A DNA stretch of 25,766 nucleotides, taken from positions 1 to 25,766 of the forward strand of contig JAEDGC010000022.1 in assembly GCA_016297695.1 (NCBI GenBank). Reading direction: 5' to 3'. A program made the position numbers and the translations under genes. The notes beneath the pieces were generated by a model, which was given only the letters and a program-made list of their open reading frames with translations, had not been told where the DNA came from and ran no database searches. Every line of letters starts with the position of its first letter. The first letter of the stretch is position 1. The stretch comes from Bacilli bacterium. Lineage in GTDB: Bacteria; Bacillota_I; Bacilli_A; RF39; UBA660. Shown in pieces: positions 16,700-23,461 of the stretch.

Positions 16700-17059
16700 T
16701 ATTATGTTATAAACTTCATCAACTGTCATTTCTGGTTTACTTTTTATTATTAAATTAGGAAGTAAATGTAGGTGAACATGTTTAACTATTTGACTATCAC
16801 CATAATTCATTGAAAAAGTAATAGCTTTAACTTTTAGTTTTTCCATTAATCTATCTGCTATTTCTTTTTTAATTATATTCATATGCAAAATAATTTCATC
16901 GTCTAATTCTTTATAATCAGTATAATGCTTTTTAGGGACAAGTAAAACATGTCCATCTATACTTGGATTTATATCCATAAAAGCAATTACTTTTTCATCT
17001 TCATAAATTTTTTTACTAGGTATTTCACCATTTACAATTTTACAAAAAATACAATCCAT
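16685..17059 (-). CDS. HIT family nucleotide hydrolase/transferase
   Basis: Histidine-triad protein, likely of the Hint branch that hydrolyses AMP-lysine-type phosphoramidates. The N-terminus CIFCKIVNGEIPSKKIYED is diagnostic, with the Cys pair C3 and C6. DINPSIDGHVLLVPKKH is the substrate-side motif, and the triad HVHLHLL lies near residue 95. At 124 residues it is slightly shorter than many Hint proteins (about 135-145), ending soon after the triad. ATG follows GGAGATG. It is the only minus-strand gene in this part and is divergent from cotE. Confidence 0.93.
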   Translation of the reverse strand: MDCIFCKIVNGEIPSKKIYEDEKVIAFMDINPSIDGHVLLVPKKHYTDYKELDDEIILHMNIIKKEIADRLMEKLKVKAITFSMNYGDSQIVKHVHLHLLPNLIIKSKPEMTVDEVYNIIKPEN

Positions 17060-17079
17060 TTAAATCATCTCCTAGTGAA

Positions 17080-17108
17080 AATATAACATAAATTTGTGTA
17101 CTTTTAAA
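17080..17108 (-). promoter_or_regulatory. Promoter of the HIT gene
   Basis: On the minus strand: TTTAAA (17108-17103), 17 bp, TATATT (17085-17080), with TG one base before the -10 (extended -10). Confidence 0.6.
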
Positions 17109-17117
17109 TAGTATTTG

Positions 17118-17140
17118 CATAAATTGTAGTAGGAGATGAG
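17118..17140 (+). promoter_or_regulatory. cotE upstream region: possible sporulation -10 and ribosome binding site
   Basis: No good sigma-A promoter is seen ahead of cotE. CATAAATT (17118-17125) is loosely like the sigma-E -10 (CATACA-x-T), but I see no clear matching -35. AGGAGATGAG (17131-17140) is a strong ribosome binding site for the ATG at 17144. Confidence 0.3.
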
Positions 17141-17143
17141 ATA

Positions 17144-17668
17144 ATGTCTAATTTCAAGGAAATTGTTACCAAAGCTGTTGTTGGTAAATCAAAGAAAAAT
17201 AGTGTAGATTCTTTTTCGGTAGAAACAGAGCAAACACCTAATACAGTGCTTGGGTGCTGGGTTATAAATCATACTTTTAGCGGTGCTAATAATAATGGAG
17301 CTGTTATGTTAAATGGTGAATATGATATAAATGTATGGTATTCTTATGATAATGACACAAAAACAGCAGTAAGTACTAAAAGATATGCGTATAATGATAA
17401 AATTAATGTTAATTTAAGAGATAATACTGGAATATCTAATTCTAATGAAATTATTGTTAGAAGTTTAAAACAACCAACTGTTAGTGATGTTAAAATAGAG
17501 AATAATATTGTTAAAGTAATTGTAGAAAAAGAACTTGCAGTAGAAGTGATTGGGGATACTAAAATAAAGGTTAGTATAGAAGAATTAGATGATGATTATG
17601 ATGTTGTTGATGATAATGATATAAATGATGAAGTAATTGAAGAAATAGATGAAAACTATTTAAACTAA
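17144..17668 (+). CDS. cotE: Outer spore coat morphogenetic protein CotE
   Basis: CotE directs assembly of the outer spore coat in Bacillus. The 174-residue protein matches along its length: NFKEIVTKAVVGKSKK at the N-terminus, NTVLGCWVINHTF, GEYDINVWYSYDNDTKT, EIIVRSLKQPTVSDVKI and KELAVEVIGDTKIKVSIEEL, ending in the acidic tail (Asp/Glu-rich from ~150) typical of the family. Bacillus subtilis CotE is ~181 residues, so this is full length. It has no signal peptide, as expected for a protein made in the mother cell. Its own terminator follows, separating it from rpsP. Its presence implies the organism descends from, or still is, a spore former. Confidence 0.92.
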   Translation: MSNFKEIVTKAVVGKSKKNSVDSFSVETEQTPNTVLGCWVINHTFSGANNNGAVMLNGEYDINVWYSYDNDTKTAVSTKRYAYNDKINVNLRDNTGISNSNEIIVRSLKQPTVSDVKIENNIVKVIVEKELAVEVIGDTKIKVSIEELDDDYDVVDDNDINDEVIEEIDENYLN

Positions 17669-17692
17669 GTAAATAATAAACTTAGTTTTTTT
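17662..17692 (+). terminator. Intrinsic terminator after cotE
   Basis: AAACTAAGT (17662-17670) pairs with ACTTAGTTT (17680-17688), followed by T. It includes the cotE stop codon. Confidence 0.85.
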
Positions 17693-17697
17693 GATGC

Positions 17698-17716
17698 GTC
17701 AACTTTTTTAGTTGAC
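17698..17716. repeat. Inverted repeat overlapping the rpsP -35
   Basis: GTCAACT (17698-17704) and AGTTGAC (17710-17716) are perfect arms around T5, overlapping the TTGACA box. It could be an operator or a backup terminator for cotE readthrough. Confidence 0.5.
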
Positions 17717-17740
17717 AGGGCTCATTTTATTTGATATTAT
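17712..17740 (+). promoter_or_regulatory. Consensus promoter of rpsP-khpA
   Basis: TTGACA (17712-17717), 17 bp, TATTAT (17735-17740), then AAGGAGG before the ATG. Confidence 0.85.
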
Positions 17741-17767
17741 ACATATAGTTTTTAAGGAGGAATATAT

Positions 17768-18043
17768 ATGGCAGTTAAATTAAGATTAAAAAGAATGGGA
17801 TCTAAACAAAAACCATTCTATAGAATTGTTGCAGCTGATTCAAGAGTAAAAAGAGATGGAAGTTTCTTAGAAAATGTTGGAACTTATAATCCAGTTAAAC
17901 AACCAGCTGAAATTACAGTAAATGAAGAAAGAGCTTTATATTGGTTAGGTCAAGGAGCTATTCCTACTGATACTGTTAGAAATATTTTGAGTAAACAAGG
18001 TGTTATGAAGAAATTTGCTGAATCTAAAAAGGCAGGAAAATAA
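17768..18043 (+). CDS. rpsP: 30S ribosomal protein S16
   Basis: A 91-residue S16, needed for 30S assembly. The opening AVKLRLKRMGSKQKPFYRIV and the segments DGSFLENVGTYNP and ALYWLGQGAIPTDTVRNILS are characteristic, and the length is normal. Strong ribosome binding site AAGGAGGAA. khpA follows 2 bp after the stop; rimM and trmD, usually next in Bacillota, are not here. Confidence 0.97.
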   Translation: MAVKLRLKRMGSKQKPFYRIVAADSRVKRDGSFLENVGTYNPVKQPAEITVNEERALYWLGQGAIPTDTVRNILSKQGVMKKFAESKKAGK

Positions 18044-18045
18044 TT

Positions 18046-18291
18046 ATGAATATTGTAGAATATGCTGAATTTATAGTAAAAAATATTGTGAAACAACCAG
18101 ATTTAGTAAAAGTTACTAGTTTTACTGGTGATGAAGATACAACTATTGTTGAAATAATTGTATGTGAAGATGATATGGGTGCTGTTATTGGAAAAGAAGG
18201 AAAAATGGCATCATCAATTCGTACATTAATTCAAGCTTTTGCATATTTAAATAACATAAAAAATGTAAAGATTAATATTGATTCTTTTTAA
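18046..18291 (+). CDS. khpA: KH-domain RNA-binding protein KhpA
   Basis: A single KH domain of 81 residues; in Bacillota it pairs with KhpB and binds small and messenger RNAs, affecting cell elongation. The RNA-binding loop is G-x-x-G in AVIGKEGKMASSIRTLIQA. It lies directly behind rpsP, as in other Bacillota (YlqC), and probably uses translational coupling since only AGGAAAATA precedes its ATG. The terminator stem begins inside the last codons. Confidence 0.94.
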   Translation: MNIVEYAEFIVKNIVKQPDLVKVTSFTGDEDTTIVEIIVCEDDMGAVIGKEGKMASSIRTLIQAFAYLNNIKNVKINIDSF

Positions 18292-18315
18292 GAGTTGAAA
18301 TTAATCTTTTTTTTT
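18267..18315 (+). terminator. Intrinsic terminator after khpA
   Basis: AAAGATTAAT (18267-18276, within khpA) pairs with ATTAATCTTT (18300-18309), followed by more T. The loop is long (23 nt). Confidence 0.75.
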
Positions 18316-18380
18316 GCTATACTTCTTTTAGTCAATTAACTTGTTTTTAATATTTTATTTATTTAGAAAAGAGGAATTTT

Positions 18381-20015
18381 ATGGCAAAAATTAAAATTTT
18401 TAGTTTGGGTGGATTAAATGAAAACGGAAAAAATACTTATGTAATTGAAGTAAATGATAGTATATATGTTTTTGATTGTGGTTTAAAATATGCTACAGGT
18501 AACATGCTTGGAATTGACTATGTAATACCTGATTTTTCATATTTAATAAAAAATCGTAAACGTATTAAAGGATTATTTTTAACACATGGTCATTATGAAA
18601 ACATGGGAGCTGTTTATGATTTAGTAAAATCAATAAAAGAATTAAAAATATATGCAACAAAATTCACAAAATTTATGTTGCTTGAAGATGGTGTTCCTGA
18701 AAAAAACATCATAGAAATTACACCACATAAAAAAATAAATTTTAAAGAAGTATCAATTTTTCCAATAGCTGTTTCCCATAGTTGTCCAGATTCTGTTATG
18801 TATGTTTTAAATACTAAAGATGGAGCAATTTGTTATACAGGAGATTTTATAATAGATCCAAGTATGAAAAATGCTTATGACATGGATTTAGGAAAAATTG
18901 CATATGTAGGTAAGCAAGGAGTTTTGGCATTACTTTCTGAATCTTCTTTTTCAGAGCATGTAGGTCATACTTCACCATCTCATAAATTGAGTTCATACTT
19001 TAAAGATGCAATAAATAAGGCCGAAGGAAGAGTTTTGTTTTTAGCCCTTCCAACTCATATTTATACATTACAAGATATTTTTACTGGAGCATCAAATATG
19101 CATCGTAAAATTGTAATTATGGGCAAAAAAATGCAAAGTGTAATCAATTTTTGCAAGAAAGAGGGATATTTAGAATTTCCAGATGATATATTAGGAGATT
19201 TATCTAATGTTGAAGATCAAAATTCTATTCTTTTAATTTGCGATGATAGAGAAAATCCATATGCTTCAATTAATAAAGTAATAAGTGGTTATGATAAATT
19301 TATAAAATTAAGAAATAATGATACAGTAGTATTCGCAGAAGCTAGATATGATAGCAACGAAAAAACTTTAGTTAAAGTTGAAAATGATTTAGCAATGAAT
19401 GGTTGTAAAATTGTATCTCTTCCTAAAGATAAAAATATATTATTACATGCATCAAGTGAAGATTTAATGTTAATGATAAAACTTTTAAATCCTAAGTTTT
19501 ATATTCCTGTAAAAGGTGAGTATAGATATATGGTAGGTAATGCTAATTTAGCTAGCGAATTAAAAATACCTAAAGAAAATATCTTATTAAAACAAAATGG
19601 TGATGTTATTACTATTGAAAATCAAGAATTAATTGATAATTTTGAAACAATAAAAGTTAATGATATATTAATTGATGGAAATAGTAGTGATGATATTGGT
19701 GAACTAGTTGTCAAAGACCGTGAAATGTTATCTGAAAATGGTATAGTATTAATAAGTGCTACCTTATCAAAAGAAGATAAAGTTTTATTAGTTGGGCCAG
19801 AAGTTACCACAAGAGGATTTATTTATGTTAAAGATTCTAAAGATATGATTTTAGAAATAAAAAGAATTTCTGAAAATATTATTGAAAATAACATCGACAA
19901 TAATTATGTTGATTATAATAAAATTAAAACTGAAATTAGATCAGAATTATCTAAATATTTATATGATGAAACTGGTTGCAAACCAATGATAATTGCGGTA
20001 GTTCAAGAAGTATAA
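18381..20015 (+). CDS. RNase J-like metallo-beta-lactamase protein with degenerate active site
   Basis: The 544-residue architecture is that of RNase J (metallo-beta-lactamase, beta-CASP and C-terminal domains): FSLGGLNENGKNTYVIE at the start, PVKGEYRYM near 376-384 and the RGFIYVKDS region at the C-terminal part. The metal motif H-x-H-x-D-H is HGHYEN (69-74), so the Asp and His are Glu and Asn. The later metal His of PVHGEYR is Lys378, and the GSQGEP beta-CASP segment reads CDDRENP. His133, Asp155 and His356 remain. It is probably inactive or weak, as described for the RNase J2 partner in some Bacillota, so it may act with an active RNase J1 encoded elsewhere. ATG behind AGAGGAATTT. Confidence 0.88.
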   Translation: MAKIKIFSLGGLNENGKNTYVIEVNDSIYVFDCGLKYATGNMLGIDYVIPDFSYLIKNRKRIKGLFLTHGHYENMGAVYDLVKSIKELKIYATKFTKFMLLEDGVPEKNIIEITPHKKINFKEVSIFPIAVSHSCPDSVMYVLNTKDGAICYTGDFIIDPSMKNAYDMDLGKIAYVGKQGVLALLSESSFSEHVGHTSPSHKLSSYFKDAINKAEGRVLFLALPTHIYTLQDIFTGASNMHRKIVIMGKKMQSVINFCKKEGYLEFPDDILGDLSNVEDQNSILLICDDRENPYASINKVISGYDKFIKLRNNDTVVFAEARYDSNEKTLVKVENDLAMNGCKIVSLPKDKNILLHASSEDLMLMIKLLNPKFYIPVKGEYRYMVGNANLASELKIPKENILLKQNGDVITIENQELIDNFETIKVNDILIDGNSSDDIGELVVKDREMLSENGIVLISATLSKEDKVLLVGPEVTTRGFIYVKDSKDMILEIKRISENIIENNIDNNYVDYNKIKTEIRSELSKYLYDETGCKPMIIAVVQEV

Positions 20016-20023
20016 ATTATAAT

Positions 20024-20053
20024 AAATCACCCATAATAGTAATGGGTGATTTT
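20024..20053 (+). terminator. Hairpin: terminator of the RNase J gene that also covers the next ribosome binding site
   Basis: AAATCACCCAT (20024-20034) pairs perfectly with ATGGGTGATTT (20042-20052) around 7 nt, with a short T4. The right arm contains GGGTGA, the only ribosome binding site for the ATG at 20056. Confidence 0.7.
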
Positions 20054-20055
20054 AA

Positions 20056-20484
20056 ATGGGCAAAGATGCTGAATTTTTAAATTATATTTTTCAAAATGCT
20101 AAAATGGGTGTAACTGGAATTGATAATATTAAAGATAAAATATATGATGACGAATTAAAAAATATTATTGCAACTCAAAAAAAAGAATATCAAAAAATAG
20201 CTGATGAAGCTACTAAACTTTTAAATGATTTAGGAGTAAGTGAAAAAGAAATAAGTAAAATGGCACAAGTGATGACCTATATAACAGCTAATTTAGAATT
20301 ATTAAAAGACGATTCAACTTCCAATATTGCTAAAATGATGATTGAAGGAAGTAATAAAGGAATAATTGAAATAAATAAAAATTTAAACTCTTACAATAAT
20401 ATGAATCAAAATGTTATTAAGTTAGCAAAAAAATTATTAGCAACAGAACAGCATAATATTGATGAATTAAAAATATATTTATAA
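20056..20484 (+). CDS. Ferritin-like four-helix protein (hypothetical)
   Basis: 142 residues, almost entirely helical. The pattern of long helices with spaced Glu/His (NIIATQKKEYQKIADEATKLL; ATEQHNIDELKIYL) fits a ferritin-like bundle of the DUF2383 or CotF-like type, but I cannot confirm a metal site. No signal or membrane segment. The start is ATG 20056, whose ribosome binding site lies in a hairpin. It ends in a terminator shared with the pgsA promoter region. Function unknown. Confidence 0.65.
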   Translation: MGKDAEFLNYIFQNAKMGVTGIDNIKDKIYDDELKNIIATQKKEYQKIADEATKLLNDLGVSEKEISKMAQVMTYITANLELLKDDSTSNIAKMMIEGSNKGIIEINKNLNSYNNMNQNVIKLAKKLLATEQHNIDELKIYL

Positions 20485-20514
20485 AAAAACATTATTTAAA
20501 TATAGTGTTTTTTT
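20485..20514. terminator. Intrinsic terminator, bidirectional form
   Basis: AAAAACATTAT (20485-20495) pairs with ATAGTGTTTTT (20502-20512), one G-U pair, with A on one side and T on the other. Confidence 0.75.
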
Positions 20515-20524
20515 ATGTTATAAT
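20496..20524 (+). promoter_or_regulatory. Promoter of pgsA
   Basis: TATAAT (20519-20524) with TG one base upstream (extended -10); the -35 position (TTAAAT, 20496-20501) lies in the loop of the preceding terminator. GGAGATGAG follows. Confidence 0.65.
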
Positions 20525-20543
20525 TATATTGGAGATGAGATTC

Positions 20544-21074
20544 GTGAAGATAAAAAAATGTATACCTAATTTACTTACAGTTTTAAGAATCATTGTTTCA
20601 CCAATTGCTATATACATTGGTATAAAAGGACATTATAAGATTCTTGCTATGATGTGTGCTGTAGTTGCATTTACGGATTTTTTAGACGGTAAGTTGGCTA
20701 GAAAATGGGATGTGTGCAGTGAATTTGGAGCGAAACTTGATACCATAGCAGATAAAATACTTGCTGGAGGATTATTAATTATCTTAATATTAAAAAATAA
20801 TGTTTATCTTTACTTACTAATATTTGAAATATTAATTACTATAATAAATTTAATAACATATTTAAAAGTTCATGTAGTTGAATCTCTTCTTATTGGAAAA
20901 ATAAAAACTTGGGTATTATTTGTAACAATAGTATTAGGACTTGTAAATGTCTTTTTTCCAACAATTCACATAATAATGAATATTGGAATAATTTTAACAA
21001 TTATATTTCAAATTTTATCTTTCTTTTTCTATATTAGAAATTATTTTCTATTTACTAAAAAAAAAAGAATCTAA
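20544..21074 (+). CDS. pgsA: CDP-diacylglycerol-glycerol-3-phosphate 3-phosphatidyltransferase
   Basis: Makes phosphatidylglycerol phosphate from CDP-diacylglycerol (the product of CdsA at 1259) and glycerol-3-phosphate. The CDP-alcohol phosphotransferase motif D-G-x2-A-R-x8-G-x3-D-x3-D is exact in FLDGKLARKWDVCSEFGAKL followed by DTIAD. Four to six membrane helices; 176 residues from GTG 20544, chosen because GGAGATGAG precedes it and because the promoter -10 lies at 20519-20524; the open frame reaches GTG 20505. The gene ends with a run of ten A (21057-21066) just before its stop, next to the HD gene whose frame opens inside that run. Confidence 0.94.
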   Translation: MKIKKCIPNLLTVLRIIVSPIAIYIGIKGHYKILAMMCAVVAFTDFLDGKLARKWDVCSEFGAKLDTIADKILAGGLLIILILKNNVYLYLLIFEILITIINLITYLKVHVVESLLIGKIKTWVLFVTIVLGLVNVFFPTIHIIMNIGIILTIIFQILSFFFYIRNYFLFTKKKRI

Positions 21075-21115
21075 TAAACTTAAATAAGGAATACTATGAG
21101 ATTGTAAAAGAAATT

Positions 21116-21568
21116 TTGCATAACAAAGAATTTGTAAAAAGAAAAAATTATGAACATCATTATAATGAATCAGTTTATGAACATTCACTTAGAGTTAGTT
21201 TTGATTCATTTTGTATTGCCAAAAAATATAATTTAGATTATAAATCTGTCGCTATTGCAGGGCTTTTACATGATTTTTATGATAAACCTTGGCAAAATAA
21301 TAATGAAAAAAAGCCTTTGTTTCAAAAACATGGTTTTGTCCATGCTGGTGAAGCTCGAAAAAATGCTGAAAAATATTTTAAAAAATATATGAATGAAAAA
21401 GTAAAAAATTCTATTGAAAGGCATATGTTTCCACTTAATTTAACTCCACCAAAATACAAAGAGGGATGGCTAATAATGTTAGTTGATAAAGTAGATAGTA
21501 TAGATTTCTTAATTCATCCAAGTGCTTTTATTAAATGTTTTATAAATAAAAAAGATAAGAAAATTTAA
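21116..21568 (+). CDS. HD-domain hydrolase with abnormal 5' end
   Basis: HD superfamily metal-dependent phosphohydrolase; substrate unknown. Metal residues appear as His in SVYEHSLRVS, His-Asp in AGLLHDFYD and Asp in MLVDKVDS. TTG 21116 is only the first conventional start. Coding-like sequence in this frame continues upstream as NKEYYEIVKEIL without ATG, GTG or TTG, and AAGGA (21086-21090) is followed by ATG 21096 in another frame that stops after three codons. Either a base is missing after that ATG, a rare start (ATT 21101) is used, or the frame is entered from pgsA by -1 slippage on its A10 run. A bidirectional terminator follows. Confidence 0.75.
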   Translation: MHNKEFVKRKNYEHHYNESVYEHSLRVSFDSFCIAKKYNLDYKSVAIAGLLHDFYDKPWQNNNEKKPLFQKHGFVHAGEARKNAEKYFKKYMNEKVKNSIERHMFPLNLTPPKYKEGWLIMLVDKVDSIDFLIHPSAFIKCFINKKDKKI

Positions 21569-21588
21569 TTAAGTTTTCTTATCTTTTT
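21551..21588. terminator. Bidirectional terminator between convergent genes
   Basis: AAAGATAAGAAAA (21551-21563) pairs perfectly with TTTTCTTATCTTT (21574-21586); A-rich on the left and T on the right. It contains the stop codons of both flanking genes. Confidence 0.9.
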
Positions 21589-22076
21589 AAAATTCTTTTC
21601 TTTTCTTCATTATTTGAAAAATATGATTCATATTTTTCTTCTACCAAATTAGGACAAATAATTTTTGATTGTTCAATTTTATATAATAAATTATTTACAT
21701 TTTTTAATTCTATTTCATTAAGTTCTTTACCTTTATATAAGTCTTTAGTTAATTCACATGTATTAATACAATCATATAAAGAATTTATATTTGATTGGTG
21801 TTTAGTAAGAATTTCTTCTTTAACTTGTAAAACACTTTTTTGGAATTTATTTATAAATAAAATACCTATAAAACTGCAAATGCTTAAAAAAGGTATATGA
21901 ATTGTGATGATTTGAAAAATCCAAAAGAAAATTATAATTAATTTAATTTTATTTAAAAATTTAATTGCTTTTATACAAGCTAAATCTTGTTTTTGATAAA
22001 TTTCTTCAAACTCTTTAATTCTAATTTTGAAAATATTTTCAAAATCATTTATTTCTTTCTTTTTAAAATTTTCCAT
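21579..22076 (-). CDS. Small membrane protein of unknown function
   Basis: Not recognised. 165 residues with a hydrophobic hairpin at about 46-82 (two membrane helices with a short turn), flanked by charged helical N- and C-terminal cytoplasmic regions. Two cysteines (CINTC) lie in the C-terminal region. ATG follows AAGGGGGAA. It has a consensus promoter on the minus strand and is divergent from ftsA, so the two do not share a transcript. Confidence 0.65.
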   Translation of the reverse strand: MENFKKKEINDFENIFKIRIKEFEEIYQKQDLACIKAIKFLNKIKLIIIFFWIFQIITIHIPFLSICSFIGILFINKFQKSVLQVKEEILTKHQSNINSLYDCINTCELTKDLYKGKELNEIELKNVNNLLYKIEQSKIICPNLVEEKYESYFSNNEEKKRILKR

Positions 22077-22102
22077 AAAATTCCCCCTTTTATGAGAATA
22101 CT

Positions 22103-22131
22103 ATTATAAGTGTCTTTATGAGAAATTTCAA
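22103..22131 (-). promoter_or_regulatory. Promoter of the minus-strand membrane protein gene
   Basis: Minus strand: TTGAAA (22131-22126), 17 bp, TATAAT (22108-22103). Confidence 0.85.
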
Positions 22132-22139
22132 TAAAAATC

Positions 22140-22168
22140 TTGCTATTAAATATTATTTTTTGTATAAT
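22140..22168 (+). promoter_or_regulatory. Promoter of ftsA-ftsZ
   Basis: TTGCTA (22140-22145), 17 bp, TATAAT (22163-22168), then AGGAGAAAG ahead of ATG 22203. Confidence 0.8.
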
Positions 22169-22202
22169 TAAGTTTAGATAATGATAATAATAGGAGAAAG
22201 TT

Positions 22203-23447
22203 ATGGGAAATATTATTGCGAGTTTAGATATTGGTGATAATACATTAAAACTTATTACTGCAGAAATTTCTGAAAATAAAATTAATATTTTAAATGTTTC
22301 AGAAGTGCCATCAAAAGGGTTAAAAAATGGAATTATAATTAACCCTGATCAAATAATTTTAGCCTTAAAAGAATTATTTAAAAAAGCAGATGAAGTTTTA
22401 GGTGTTAATGTTAAAAAAGTTATAGTCAATGTTCCAAGTAATGATGCTAAATTTATTAGTAGTGAGGGAACAACCACAATAACTAATGATGATAAAGTTA
22501 TAAAGGGTGTAGATATAGTACGTGCTATGCAAGCATCAATATATAATAGAATTCCTAAAAATTATGAAGTTGCTAATATAATTCCAATGATATTTAAAAT
22601 AAATGAAGATAATCCGATAACTAATCCAATCAATATGAATGCCGAAACATTAACTGTAAAAGATGTTGTTGCAATAGTGCCTAAAAAAAATATTTATACG
22701 CTGATAAAATGCTTAGAAAGTATAGGAATAACAATTGTAGATATAACCTTATCTTCAGTTGGTGATTATCACTGTATAAAAAATGATAATATTAATAGAT
22801 TGGTTGGTGCTATAGTAAATATTGGAGATTCAGTAACTACTGTTTCAATATTTAACAAAGGTGTTATAACCAATAATGAAGTCATAAATTTAGGTGGACA
22901 AAATATTGATAATGATATATCATTTATATATAAGGTTACAAGATCAGATGCTAAAAGATTAAAAGAAAAGATGGCTCTTGCAGCCAGTACAATGGCTAAA
23001 GCAAGCGAATCTGAAACAGTAACTAATAAATTAGGAGAAGAGATTAAAGTAAACCAATATGAATTAAGTGAAATTGTTATGAGTAGATTAAAGGAATTAC
23101 TCGATTTGGTAAAAAAACAAATTAATCTCTTAACAAAAAAAGAAATAAGTTATATAATATTTACAGGTGGTATGACAGAAATAGCAAACTTTGATATTCT
23201 TCTTGATGAAGTATTTGGAAAGATTGCAAAAGTAAATGTCACACAGCAATTAGGGGCCAGAGATAATAAATATAGTACTGGAATTGGTATGATAAAATAT
23301 TATGATAGTAAATTAAGATTAAGAAATAAAAATTTTTCAATATTTAGTAATGATGAACTTGAAGATTTAAGTGGAAAACATAAAAAAATAAATATTTCAG
23401 AGAATTCTTTGCTAGGAAAAATATTTGGATATTTTTTTGATAATTAA
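22203..23447 (+). CDS. ftsA: Cell division protein FtsA
   Basis: Actin-like ATPase that tethers FtsZ to the membrane. In 414 residues: phosphate 1 loop SLDIGDNTLKLI, the 1C domain region (VIVNVPSNDAKF), phosphate 2 segment VGAIVNIGDSVTTVSI, adenosine motif IIFTGGMTEI, and a C-terminal amphipathic membrane-targeting helix (LLGKIFGYFF) after a short linker. All domains are present, so it is likely functional. ftsZ follows 14 bp later in the same transcript with a TAAGGAGAG ribosome binding site. Confidence 0.96.
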   Translation: MGNIIASLDIGDNTLKLITAEISENKINILNVSEVPSKGLKNGIIINPDQIILALKELFKKADEVLGVNVKKVIVNVPSNDAKFISSEGTTTITNDDKVIKGVDIVRAMQASIYNRIPKNYEVANIIPMIFKINEDNPITNPINMNAETLTVKDVVAIVPKKNIYTLIKCLESIGITIVDITLSSVGDYHCIKNDNINRLVGAIVNIGDSVTTVSIFNKGVITNNEVINLGGQNIDNDISFIYKVTRSDAKRLKEKMALAASTMAKASESETVTNKLGEEIKVNQYELSEIVMSRLKELLDLVKKQINLLTKKEISYIIFTGGMTEIANFDILLDEVFGKIAKVNVTQQLGARDNKYSTGIGMIKYYDSKLRLRNKNFSIFSNDELEDLSGKHKKINISENSLLGKIFGYFFDN

Positions 23448-23461
23448 GGAGAGTGTAGAAG

